From NCBI RefSeq assembly GCF_019679435.2, contig NZ_CP139781.1:1860001-1924000 (forward strand): a DNA stretch of 64,000 nucleotides. The letters run 5' to 3'. Below, piece by piece: positions 1 through 8,641 of the stretch (positions within the stretch are counted from its first letter, which is position 1; each line of letters starts with the position of its first letter). The position numbers were made by a program, and so were the translations under genes. Below the pieces are notes generated by a model. The model saw only the letters and a program-made list of their open reading frames with translations, made no database searches and was not told the DNA's origin. The DNA is from Actomonas aquatica. GTDB taxonomy: Bacteria > Verrucomicrobiota > Verrucomicrobiia > Opitutales > Opitutaceae.

Positions 1-298
1 CCCGCGCCGCGAGCTGATCACTCTCGATTCGCTCCGCCAATGAGAGCGCACGCTGCGCCAGTCCCAGCTCCAATTCGAAGTGCCCCCGCGCATCGGCGTC
101 GCTCGCTCGCTCCGCCAAAAACCCCGCCCACGCGGCCCACTCCGTCGGCTCCGCCGCCTGTTCGCCCGGCTCCCGCAGCCATGCTTCCGCCGCCACCGCG
201 TCCTTCGCCCAACGCTCCGACCATTCCGCCTCGCTTGGCGGCGGCTCGGCCGCGAGCCCTCCGACCCAGCAGAGTAGTCCGACGCAGACTCGCCTCAC
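1..298 (-). CDS. Secreted helical protein, 5'-complete, truncated by window edge
   Basis: This reading frame starts at GTG 298 and continues past the left edge, so only about 99 residues are visible. The start is well supported: a perfect AGGAGG lies at 308-313, nine bases upstream, inside the last codons of the kinase gene, whose stop is one base away. The N-terminus looks like a short signal peptide (VCVGLLCWVGGLAAEPP). The rest is rich in Ala, Glu, Trp and Arg and looks like helical-hairpin (TPR-like) repeats. No family is recognised. Its position right behind a LytS-type kinase suggests co-transcription, but it is not a LytTR response regulator. Confidence 0.6.
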   Translation of the reverse strand, partial: MRRVCVGLLCWVGGLAAEPPPSEAEWSERWAKDAVAAEAWLREPGEQAAEPTEWAAWAGFLAERASDADARGHFELELGLAQRALSLAERIESDQLAAR

Positions 299-299
299 C

Positions 300-1403
300 T
301 CAAGCCGCCTCCTCTTGGCGCGGCTCCCGTGGCAAGCGTATCCGCACGCACAAGCCGCCGCCTTCCGCCGGCTCCAACGCAAAGGCATGCGCCTCGCCGT
401 AAAGCTCCGCCAGCCGCGCCCGCGTATTGCCCACACCGATACCTTCGCGCGTGAAGCCCCCCGGCGGCATGCCCACCCCATTGTCCTCCACCGTTATCTC
501 CAGCTCCTCGCCCGTGGGCGCCGCCATCACCAGAATCCGCCCGCCTTCGGTGCGCGGTTCCAGGCCGTGCTTGATCGCATTCTCCACCAGTGGTTGCAGC
601 AGCAGGCTCGGCACCCGCCATTCCCGCACCGCCGGATCCACCTGCACCTCCACCGTGAACCGATCGCGAAAGCGGATACGTTCGATATCCAAATACTTCT
701 GCACAAACGCGACTTCGTCCGCCAACCGCGTCAACGGCTGACCCGACTGGTTCATCGTCAGTCGCAACAGCTCACTCAGGCGCACGAGCATCGCGTCCGC
801 CGCGTCTACATCGCTGTGCATCAGCGACGCGATGCCGTTCAGAGTATTGAAGAGGAAGTGCGGCTTCAGCTGCCGCAACAGCGCCTGCAACCGCGCCTCC
901 GCCAGATGCTTCTCCAACTCCAGCGCATGCACCGTGCGCTCGTGGTATTTGCGGTAATAGTCGAGCGCGTGACTGGCCGAAAACACCACGCCATAAACCA
1001 GCAAATTAAACGGAAAGGTCTTCACCAGCAGCGGCCGAAACACCTCCAGAAACGTCAGCGGCTCATCGATCAACCACCCGTGCACCAGCCCCACCATCGA
1101 GCGCAGCACCACATAAAGCAGCGAGATCACCAACGCCGCCCCCAGATGTATCAAACCCACCCGCAGCGGCCGCGCTTCGTCCGGCGGAAACTTCCGCGCC
1201 AGCAACAGAATCGGCACCGACAACACCGCCCACACATACCAGTCGCCCAACGAATAACTGATCGCCTCGCCCCACGACACCGAACGTCCGATCAACGAGC
1301 TCGACAGGTAAAACTGACTCGCAAACGCCAAGCCCACCAAGGTCCACAGCAGCAACACACCGCTGTAGCGAAGCCAGGGACGGGAAGGGGCAGAAGAAGA
1401 CAT
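300..1403 (-). CDS. LytS/YehU-type sensor histidine kinase
   Basis: A 367-residue membrane kinase. About four hydrophobic segments (roughly 12-32, 52-70, 84-100, 130-146) precede a coiled linker and the His_kinase core. The motif QLKPHFLFNTLNGI carries the phospho-acceptor His182. The ATP-binding N box is PLVENAIKHG (Asn275) and a G box (EDNGVGM) follows. This is the LytS/YpdA class, which normally signals to a LytTR response regulator. No such regulator is visible on either side; the next gene downstream encodes a secreted helical protein. ATG 1403 was chosen because it directly precedes the first membrane segment. A GTG at 1460 would add 19 residues. The gene is divergent from the FG-GAP gene. 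Confidence 0.85.
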   Translation of the reverse strand: MSSSAPSRPWLRYSGVLLLWTLVGLAFASQFYLSSSLIGRSVSWGEAISYSLGDWYVWAVLSVPILLLARKFPPDEARPLRVGLIHLGAALVISLLYVVLRSMVGLVHGWLIDEPLTFLEVFRPLLVKTFPFNLLVYGVVFSASHALDYYRKYHERTVHALELEKHLAEARLQALLRQLKPHFLFNTLNGIASLMHSDVDAADAMLVRLSELLRLTMNQSGQPLTRLADEVAFVQKYLDIERIRFRDRFTVEVQVDPAVREWRVPSLLLQPLVENAIKHGLEPRTEGGRILVMAAPTGEELEITVEDNGVGMPPGGFTREGIGVGNTRARLAELYGEAHAFALEPAEGGGLCVRIRLPREPRQEEAA

Positions 1404-1541
1404 AACCGCGAACAACGCGCCGACGCGTGCAGTCACTCCAACGCCTGCGCAGAAAGTCACCAGCTAAAATCCATCCATCGGGTCCAGCGTTGCCCCCATC
1501 CACTTCTTCACGTCTCTTCGCATTCCTCGCGGTTTCACCCA

Positions 1542-3254
1542 GTGCCCACCCACGCCCACAGTCCCGTTTCCCCGACCCGCGCCGCGGTTCCGCCGCTGCT
1601 GCCGGTGCTGGTGCCCCTCATCATCGCCTCCATCGCGCTCAACGTCGCCTTCGCGTGGCTCTTCCCCAACGAAGACGAACCGCGCCGCCCCGCCCCCAAC
1701 GTCCGCTTCACCGCCGCGACCGCCGCCGTCGGCATCGATTTTACCCACCGCCACGGCACCGAACCCGCGCCCACCAGCATGGGCGGCGGCGTCACGGTCT
1801 TTGACGCCAACGGCGACCGCCATGCCGACATCTTCTTCGTCAACGGCGCTCCGTGGCCGTGGTCCGATCACGCCTGGCAAACCCCTGCCACCAGCCACCT
1901 CTACCTCAACGACGGCACCGGCCAGTTCGCCGACGTCACCGCCGCCGCCGGACTCGACCTCGTCATGAACGCCATGGCCGCCGTCGCCGGTGACTACGAC
2001 GCCGATGGCGACACCGACCTCTTCGTCACCTGCATCGGCCCCAACCGCCTCCTGCGCAACAACGGCGACGGCACCTTCACCGAAACCACCACCACCGCTG
2101 GCGTCGCCGGTCTCGATACCGACTGGAGCACCGGCGCCGCTTGGCTCGACATCGACCGCGACGGCCAACTCGACCTTATCGTCTCCCACTACCTGCGCTG
2201 GTTCCCCGAAGCCGGCCTCGCCGCCGCCATCAACTTCGCCCGCGTCGGCCGTTCCTACGGCACCCCCGTCGGCTTCCTCGACGTCTTTCCCACCGTGTAT
2301 CGAAACAATGGTGACGGCACCTTCACCGAGCAGCGCGATCACGCCGGCCTGCAACCGATCGATCCGCTCACGGGTTTCCCTCGCGCCAAAGCCATCGCCC
2401 TCACGCCGCTCGATGCCGACCACGACGGTCACCTCGACCTCCTCCTCCATTTTCACACCGGCGATCCCGTGCTCTTTCTCAACACGCCCACCGGGGGCTT
2501 CGCGCCCTGGGTCTCCGCCGAAACCATCCGCCGCGAGGGCCTTTCCGCCAGTCTCGCCGCCGCCGCCACCCTGCCCTTGCCGACCGTCAATCAGGACAAC
2601 GACATCGCCCACATTCTCCCCACCCTGCAACCGGAGCGCCACACGCTCGCGCCCGGCAATGAGATCGACCTGATCGCCAAGGCCGGCTGGACCGCGCTCG
2701 ACTACGACCTCGACGGCCATCGCGACGTGTTTGCCGCCCACGGCTTCATGGAGCCCGACCTCGCCCGCATCGAAACCGATGCGCCCTTCGCCTCTCACCC
2801 CACTCTGTATTGGCGCGAGCAGGACACCTGGCAGGCCGCGCCCACGATCGAGCTCACCGGCCTCCCCACTCCCTTCACCGCCCGCGGCACCGCCACGGCC
2901 GATTTCGACGACGACGGCGACCTCGACCTCGTCATCGCCCAAAACCAAGGCCCCGCCGTTTACCTGCGCAACGACCTGCGAACCAACGCTCCCTGGCTGC
3001 GCCTCACCTTGCGCGCCACCCGCACCCACCCCGCCGCCTACGGCGCCCGCGTGGAGCTGCACACCCCGCGCTTCGTCACCGTGCGCACCGTCGCGCCGCA
3101 GCTGGGCTACCTCGCCCAATCCACCGACGACCTGACCTTCGGCCTCAGCGAAGATACCCGCGTGCGCCGCCTCGTCATCACCTGGCCCTCCGGCCAACGT
3201 CAGGAACTGCGCGGCCTCGCCATCAACCAACACCTCACCGTGGTGGAACCGTAA
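1542..3254 (+). CDS. Secreted FG-GAP/VCBS propeller protein with ASPIC/UnbV C-terminus
   Basis: A 570-residue CRTAC1-like protein. A hydrophobic N-terminal segment (LPVLVPLIIASIALNVAFAW) acts as signal or anchor. It is followed by several calcium-binding FG-GAP/VCBS blades with the DxDxDGxxDL pattern (for example DYDADGDTDLF, DIDRDGQLDLI, DADHDGHLDLL, DFDDDGDLDLV). The C-terminal 75 residues match the ASPIC/UnbV domain (YGARVELH, GYLAQSTDDLTFGL, VITWPSGQ). The open frame extends far upstream but is antisense to the kinase. GTG 1542 is taken as the start because it just precedes the hydrophobic segment; no Shine-Dalgarno sequence is seen. Function unknown; likely surface or periplasmic binding. 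The reverse strand carries a long shadow frame (1464-3233). Confidence 0.82.
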   Translation: MPTHAHSPVSPTRAAVPPLLPVLVPLIIASIALNVAFAWLFPNEDEPRRPAPNVRFTAATAAVGIDFTHRHGTEPAPTSMGGGVTVFDANGDRHADIFFVNGAPWPWSDHAWQTPATSHLYLNDGTGQFADVTAAAGLDLVMNAMAAVAGDYDADGDTDLFVTCIGPNRLLRNNGDGTFTETTTTAGVAGLDTDWSTGAAWLDIDRDGQLDLIVSHYLRWFPEAGLAAAINFARVGRSYGTPVGFLDVFPTVYRNNGDGTFTEQRDHAGLQPIDPLTGFPRAKAIALTPLDADHDGHLDLLLHFHTGDPVLFLNTPTGGFAPWVSAETIRREGLSASLAAAATLPLPTVNQDNDIAHILPTLQPERHTLAPGNEIDLIAKAGWTALDYDLDGHRDVFAAHGFMEPDLARIETDAPFASHPTLYWREQDTWQAAPTIELTGLPTPFTARGTATADFDDDGDLDLVIAQNQGPAVYLRNDLRTNAPWLRLTLRATRTHPAAYGARVELHTPRFVTVRTVAPQLGYLAQSTDDLTFGLSEDTRVRRLVITWPSGQRQELRGLAINQHLTVVEP

Positions 3255-3259
3255 GGCGC

Positions 3260-3293
3260 CCCACGCTTTCGCCTCCGGCTCAAACGCTGCTAC
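3260..3293. repeat. Dispersed intergenic repeat, copy 1
   Basis: The 42-base spacer between the converging FG-GAP and transglutaminase genes is almost filled by a sequence that recurs at 33156-33189. The first 21 bases are identical (starts CCCACGCTTTCG). The next 13 differ at three positions. This looks like a REP-type intergenic element; no function can be read from it. Confidence 0.6.
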
Positions 3294-3296
3294 GGC

Positions 3297-5324
3297 TCAA
3301 TCCCGTTCCAGCACAAACGGCGTTTGTTCGGTCACGCGCACCCGATCCACGAAGTCTTCGACCTGCTCCGCCAAGTCCGGCGCCCAACGCCCGGAGCGCC
3401 ACTCGAGCTCTCGTTCGACCAGCACCTGGTGCGACGTCTCGTCGTAGCTGGTCTTAAAAACGTAGCGCCCAAACTCTGTTTCCACCGCCTCGTCCTCCGG
3501 CGCCTCATCGATGATGTAACCCTCCGGCAGGACAAAGGTCGTGCGCTCCACCGTGCGTCCCGCCTGGAGCCAAATCGGATTCACCCGTTCCTCCGCGGCT
3601 TGGAATCGCGGCAAATCCGTCGGCAACATCACCGGACTGAAAACATACAAGACGTTGCGCATGAGTCGGGCGTAACCCTCGCCCTCGAACTCCAGGTCCA
3701 GCGTCAACGCATCCTCCGCAAAGGCATCCTTTACCTCCAAGCGATTCACCGTGGGCGCGGTCCATCGGTCGCTGAACCAGTTGCGCAAACCCCTGCGCCG
3801 TTCGTCGTCCGTCGTCCGCCGTGCCCAAGCTCGCATCGGCCCGGCATCATCGCCGCGATAAGTCACCTGCATGGTGCCCGTGGCGGTGCCGTCGGTGGTT
3901 AGGGTAACCTGCGTGTCCCGCTCGATCACCGAACGCGCCGGGTTCAGGGGTGGCAGCTGGATAATGCCGCCCTCGTCCGCCGCGAACCACAGCCCCTGCG
4001 CCGAAAGCCCCTCCACGTCCAATTGCCCCGGCGGCGTGAACTCATCGGTGGGATCAAACACCAACCAACGCCGTCCCTGCGGCCCGGTAAAGCTGGCCAC
4101 CTCGGCCGGCGCAGACTCATCCAGCGGAATCGTCAGCACGCAGTGATTAAACCACGACGGGGACACCCACGCTTCATCGATTTCATAACGGGCCTGAGAG
4201 CTGACCAACAACTCCCGTCCCTCCAGTCCCGCCGCCCGCAACAAGGCCCGCAGGTAAACCGACTTGTCCTTGCAATCGCCGTAACCCACTCGCTGCACCT
4301 CCGCTGCCGCCCGGGGTCGATAGCCCCCGGAACGCCCCATGTCCAAGGCGACCGAAATGTAGCGCACGTCCTGCGCCAGACGACAGAGCCGTTGTATGCG
4401 TTCCCAATTATCCGTCGCTCCCGCCAGGGTTTCATCGACGAGTTGTTGCACCGCGGCATCCGGCGTCGATGCCTGCGCGTAGTCCGCAGCGAAATACCCC
4501 ACCAACTCCGGCCACGTCTCCACGCCGATCATGTTGCGGGTGCGCGTTTCGTTCGCGGGTGCGATGAAAGCCACGCTCATCCCGATGCTGCTCGCGGCCA
4601 CCCGCGGGCGCCACGCCTCGTCCTCCACCGCCGGCAAATCCCGCAGGGTCCACGCGTAGGTTTGCCCCGATCGCTCCGTCGTCACTCCGGGGTGGTTGTA
4701 AAACTTTGTCCGCAGGTCCCAGCCGTCGGGCAGCGTCACCGCCAGCCGCGAATGCACCACCGGCAACTCACTGCGAAACGTCCAGCCCAACTCCGCCCAG
4801 TCCGTCTCGTCGCGCCATTTGATCTCGTAGGCGAAGACATCCCCCTCGCGGGCTACATCCGACGCGCCCGCCAGGACCGCGTATCGACTTTCCCCATACA
4901 GCTCCAACGCGTTGGTGTGGGCCGCCACATCCACGCGCTGCTTCTTGCCGTATTCGCGCACCGTGCCGTCCGGACTCAACAGCCACGCCTCGATCGAGCT
5001 CACCTTGCCGGCCCCATCCACATAACTCGCCAGCGCGGTAGCGTGATCGCGCCCTTCATCGGCCAACAAGCGGATCACCCAGCGCGTGTGGTGATTCACC
5101 CGGCCCGTGCGCTCGATCTCCACCTGCCCCTCGTCCCACAATACGACCGCGGTCGCATCGCCGGTCTCGACGTTCACCGGCAGCTTGCTCGCCGCCACCA
5201 TCCAATCCGGCGCCTTCGGTCGCGCCCAGAGAGGGAGCGCCAACAACAGCATCATCAGGGTTCCCATCGTCCATCGCGGCAGCAGCGGATGGGTCGGCCG
5301 TCTCTTCATCTCCATTTTGCTCAT
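3297..5324 (-). CDS. DUF3857/transglutaminase-like secreted protein, intact triad
   Basis: A 675-residue protein with a signal peptide (GTLMMLLLALPLWARP, cleavage near residue 36). It has an N-terminal DUF3857 beta-sandwich, a transglutaminase-like core and a C-terminal all-beta region (DUF3858-like). The papain-fold triad is present: Cys351 in GYGDCKDKS, His394 in WFNHCVL and Asp424 in VFDPTDEF. The partner of the core is unknown; such proteins are thought to act in the periplasm or on the surface as proteases, transamidases or scaffolds. It lies 35 bases downstream of a second protein of the same architecture on the same strand, so the two are probably one operon. Confidence 0.85.
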   Translation of the reverse strand: MSKMEMKRRPTHPLLPRWTMGTLMMLLLALPLWARPKAPDWMVAASKLPVNVETGDATAVVLWDEGQVEIERTGRVNHHTRWVIRLLADEGRDHATALASYVDGAGKVSSIEAWLLSPDGTVREYGKKQRVDVAAHTNALELYGESRYAVLAGASDVAREGDVFAYEIKWRDETDWAELGWTFRSELPVVHSRLAVTLPDGWDLRTKFYNHPGVTTERSGQTYAWTLRDLPAVEDEAWRPRVAASSIGMSVAFIAPANETRTRNMIGVETWPELVGYFAADYAQASTPDAAVQQLVDETLAGATDNWERIQRLCRLAQDVRYISVALDMGRSGGYRPRAAAEVQRVGYGDCKDKSVYLRALLRAAGLEGRELLVSSQARYEIDEAWVSPSWFNHCVLTIPLDESAPAEVASFTGPQGRRWLVFDPTDEFTPPGQLDVEGLSAQGLWFAADEGGIIQLPPLNPARSVIERDTQVTLTTDGTATGTMQVTYRGDDAGPMRAWARRTTDDERRRGLRNWFSDRWTAPTVNRLEVKDAFAEDALTLDLEFEGEGYARLMRNVLYVFSPVMLPTDLPRFQAAEERVNPIWLQAGRTVERTTFVLPEGYIIDEAPEDEAVETEFGRYVFKTSYDETSHQVLVERELEWRSGRWAPDLAEQVEDFVDRVRVTEQTPFVLERD

Positions 5325-5359
5325 GGCGGGTAGTTCGAGTCGGGTGGAGGCGGTGCCGC

Positions 5360-7378
5360 CTATTTCCGCTGACGCCGCAACGTCAGCGTATGATTGTCGG
5401 CTTCCTGCCGGGCCTCGAAGAGGCCTTTGAGATACGGATAGCGGGAGGATTCATGCGCCAGCTCCCCCAGCGCCCACAGCCGGGTCAGCTGGATTTCCCG
5501 CGTTTTAGGATTCACCTGCAACCGCACTTCGAAGGCCCCCATCCGGCCAAAATCAACCGGCGAAGGGGCGGACGGTTCCTCCAACTTAAAGTCCTCCGGA
5601 TACGTGATCGTGATCTCGTCCACCTCGCTCCAAAGATAGGGAAACACGATTCGGTTCTCCCGCGTTTCGGCTTCGAAGATCGGATCCTGTCCGCGTTGAA
5701 ACACGGCGGGGGAGAAAAACAACCGCGACCCGGTGCGCTCCGCAAACGCGGGCACCTTCAGGTGGTAGCGAACCACCAGCGGTTGCAGGACCGCATATTT
5801 GTTCTCCGCTTCATATTCCGTCACCTCCGCATCGCTCAGACTCTCGCGCAACCACTCCTCCTTCGACGTGCGATCCTCCTCGGCCGAATCCTCGTCGCGA
5901 TTCTGTCGCCACGCCAATGCCCAGTAGCCGCTGAGATGCTCCTCCACCGTGCCCTCCAGGTCGCCGTTGCTCTGCAGCTCGAAATGCGCCACCCGGCGGC
6001 GGCTGGACAGCTTGGGACTGGTGCCAGGAGAATTCACCGTCACCTCCTGCTTGGCATCGCCAATACACGTCATCGCGTAGGTATAATCCGGAGCCAGCAT
6101 CGTCACCGGCAGGTAGGTCGCGCCGGGATCGGTCAACAGCCACCCGTGGGCCATCTTCACCGCCGCCACCTCACGGGTGATAAAATAGAGCTCGGTAATA
6201 TTGCGGTTCATCGGGAACGTCTGCCGATCGGCAACCTTTGCCACCCGCGCATCCAAACCCGCCGCCACCGCCAGCGCCACGAACGTCCGATTGATCCACT
6301 GATCATCGCCCATGCGGTGTTTCAATACATCCTTCACCGCATCAATTTCCGGTGGATTATCCGCCTGCGCCGCGACCGCTTCGGGCGACTCCCGGTTGAG
6401 GTTGATGAACTCCGACCGACAATAATCGTGGAGCTTCCGCAACTTCGCTTCGGCATCTTCACTACCATCTAAAATTCGCGCCAGTTCATCCCGCAGCAGC
6501 CGTTTACTCGTGCGCGTGACCGCTCGCGTCTCCTTGGCCAACACACCACTCGCTTTGCGCCAATACTCGTCCTTGTCCTCTCCTGCACTGTAGCTCACGT
6601 AGAGGAGCACCGCGGCGCCGAGCCCCTCAAAATCCGGCGCAAACCGCTCCTCCGCCAAAGCCGGCAGATTCTCCATCACGAAGTTGTAGCGGTTGCGACT
6701 GTCGGGCTTCACCGGCTCCTTCGCGCGATTCATGAACAAGGCCCGCAGATATCCACCCACCGGGGGAATCCGCACTTCATACTCACAGCGCCGCACCGGC
6801 CGTGACTCCTGAAAGGTGAGCAGGTTCACGTAACCAGCACCACCGTTGTAAACCTCGTAGCGGTATTCGATGATCACGCCGGGTTCGAGGCCCGGCGGCG
6901 CAAAGGACGTCGTGGTGACCCGCACCCCGCGGGCTTTCACCGTCTCCTGCTTAAAGATGTCATCCTTCTCCAACGTCAGCACGGTGCCGTCCGGCTTGAT
7001 CGTGCGCGCTTCCAGATCCCGCACGCGCCCACCGGTCCGATGCTCCAACTCGATCTTCGCATACTCCTCCACGCCTTTTTCGTCATAAATGCGCACCCGA
7101 AAGTAAGACTCCCGATTCGGGTTCCCGTAGGAGATCCGCTTGAGAATGACCTCTGCGTGCGCCTCCGGATCGATCTCCGACTGAGTGCGACTCCACTCCG
7201 CCGGGTCGATCGGATCCCAGTCATTCTTGGCCTCCGCCACCCCCGCCCCCAGCCACCACACTACCGCTGCCAGCGCGGCTTTTCCGCCAACGCTCATTCC
7301 GACCGCCGGCCTGGCCCGACGACGGAGTTCGAACCACGCAAATAACCGGACAAATCGTTGGAGGGGTAACAGCTTCAT
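5360..7378 (-). CDS. DUF3857/transglutaminase-like secreted protein, triad lost
   Basis: A paralogue-like neighbour of the downstream gene, 672 residues from ATG 7378 (645 from ATG 7297, which starts a clean signal peptide ending in GVAEAK). The DUF3857 domain (about residues 90-290) and transglutaminase-like fold (about 300-440) are recognisable. The segment matching GDCKDKS reads GDDQWIN: the catalytic Cys position is Asp359. The FNH position reads FIT, so the His also appears to be gone. Only the DPG of the Asp region remains. It is therefore probably non-catalytic and may bind peptides or pair with the active homologue. The longer frame upstream of 7378 is not needed. Confidence 0.8.
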   Translation of the reverse strand: MKLLPLQRFVRLFAWFELRRRARPAVGMSVGGKAALAAVVWWLGAGVAEAKNDWDPIDPAEWSRTQSEIDPEAHAEVILKRISYGNPNRESYFRVRIYDEKGVEEYAKIELEHRTGGRVRDLEARTIKPDGTVLTLEKDDIFKQETVKARGVRVTTTSFAPPGLEPGVIIEYRYEVYNGGAGYVNLLTFQESRPVRRCEYEVRIPPVGGYLRALFMNRAKEPVKPDSRNRYNFVMENLPALAEERFAPDFEGLGAAVLLYVSYSAGEDKDEYWRKASGVLAKETRAVTRTSKRLLRDELARILDGSEDAEAKLRKLHDYCRSEFINLNRESPEAVAAQADNPPEIDAVKDVLKHRMGDDQWINRTFVALAVAAGLDARVAKVADRQTFPMNRNITELYFITREVAAVKMAHGWLLTDPGATYLPVTMLAPDYTYAMTCIGDAKQEVTVNSPGTSPKLSSRRRVAHFELQSNGDLEGTVEEHLSGYWALAWRQNRDEDSAEEDRTSKEEWLRESLSDAEVTEYEAENKYAVLQPLVVRYHLKVPAFAERTGSRLFFSPAVFQRGQDPIFEAETRENRIVFPYLWSEVDEITITYPEDFKLEEPSAPSPVDFGRMGAFEVRLQVNPKTREIQLTRLWALGELAHESSRYPYLKGLFEARQEADNHTLTLRRQRK

Positions 7379-7752
7379 AGGGGTAAACGGCAGGAGGTTA
7401 AGGGGGGCAATCTGCGCTGGGATTACGTTCGTATCCCCGCCTCGGTTTCCGCCCGAAATGCACCTCCATCCACCTGATGGCGGCTGCACCGTTCCGGCCT
7501 TCCAACGCGTCGCAGATCATAACTTGTCTTCACACAGGGTTGGATCGGCCAGATATCACCCTGCCCCACAGAACAGGTGCTTCTATCTATCTGGCAAGAC
7601 TTTGCTCACCCCCGCCTCAAGTTTTGCCACCATAATTCAGGCGGCGCTCAAACTCGGATTTCCACAACGAGTGATTAGCTCGCGTCAAATCGTGCGCAGC
7701 ACAGAGTTAGTTTTTTTAATATGCTAGGGTTCGCACTACCCCGCGCCCCATC
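7379..7752. other. Divergent intergenic region
   Basis: This 374-base spacer separates the divergent transglutaminase-like and unknown genes and should hold promoters for both. The right half becomes AT-rich, with a T-tract and TATGCT at about 7709-7724 as a possible -10 for the plus-strand gene. No convincing -35, dyad, RNA gene or additional coding region was found. Confidence 0.4.
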
Positions 7753-8532
7753 ATGAAACCCCACCTCTACTTGTCGCTCCTTCCGGAGGCACTTGTCGCG
7801 TCTCATTTGGATCCCGCCACCTTCGGCGCGTATCTCGCCACCGGCTCCCGCAAGCGAGCGCGCGGGCAGGCGATTTTCTTCCGACTCTCGGACGATTACT
7901 CCGCCGCTAAACTGGCCGAGTTGGACGTTTCGCCCGACCTCGAACGTGGCGACACCGCGAACCCTCGTCACTCCGCCTACCTCTCCATTTACCGCGTCCT
8001 TGAGACCACCCCGCTCGAAGCCCTCGAAGCCCTCTACCTCGTCACCAATGACGGTCGCGTGCTCGAGCTCTCGCCCGCCGACTACTTCCGCGTCGAGGGA
8101 CCTCGCTTCCATCTCTACCAGGAGTTTGCCCCCATCACCCCGCGTGTGGTGAGCACCCTCGGCCCGCGCCAATTCGGCAAGCAGATCACCGACCCCGCCC
8201 AACGCGTCTCCGTGCCCACGCTCGTTTACGCCGAGCTCGATCTGCAACGCCTCGCCGACGACCCCGAGGCCGAGAACATCGATGATCTGCCCTACTACAA
8301 CTTGGAGCATCTGCGCGACTGTCTGCGCGAGCTGCGCACCAAGGTAGGCAAGCCCACCAAGACCGTCATCCGCTACCTGCAACAGGACGTGCTCTTCCGC
8401 ACGCTCTACCGCGGCTTCTACGTGGCCAAGGCTGGCGAGGGCTTCCGCTTCTTCCCCTTCCCCGATCGCGAAACCTTGGAAACCCAGCACTACCCGTGGT
8501 GGCGCTCCGCGTTGAGCACCTGGGGAGCCTGA
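7753..8532 (+). CDS. Conserved hypothetical cytoplasmic protein
   Basis: A 259-residue soluble protein without signal peptide, membrane segment or metal motif. It starts MKPHLYLSLLPEALVAS and is rich in Leu, Arg, Glu and aromatic residues towards the end (YNLEHLRDCLRELRTK, LFRTLYRGFYVAK). Codon use matches neighbouring genes and the start ATG sits just after an AT-rich promoter-like stretch, so it is probably expressed as a single gene. No family is recognised and no function is proposed. Confidence 0.7.
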   Translation: MKPHLYLSLLPEALVASHLDPATFGAYLATGSRKRARGQAIFFRLSDDYSAAKLAELDVSPDLERGDTANPRHSAYLSIYRVLETTPLEALEALYLVTNDGRVLELSPADYFRVEGPRFHLYQEFAPITPRVVSTLGPRQFGKQITDPAQRVSVPTLVYAELDLQRLADDPEAENIDDLPYYNLEHLRDCLRELRTKVGKPTKTVIRYLQQDVLFRTLYRGFYVAKAGEGFRFFPFPDRETLETQHYPWWRSALSTWGA

Positions 8533-8641
8533 GCCCCGCCCCACCGCCCCGCTCTTGTATCACCGTCTCCCGCTTCTGGCGGGGGCCGGGTGACGCATCC
8601 GCCGGTCCGGTCCCCTGCCCCGTTTTTTCCAATACATCGCC

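Noticed and set aside
315..1541. Upstream part of the long plus-strand frame ending at 3254
   Set aside because: It is antisense to the kinase gene, is Arg/His/Gln-rich and has no fold; the real gene starts near 1542 before its hydrophobic segment.
1464..3233. 589-codon minus-strand frame
   Set aside because: Gly/Val/Glu-rich shadow of the FG-GAP gene with no recognisable motif.
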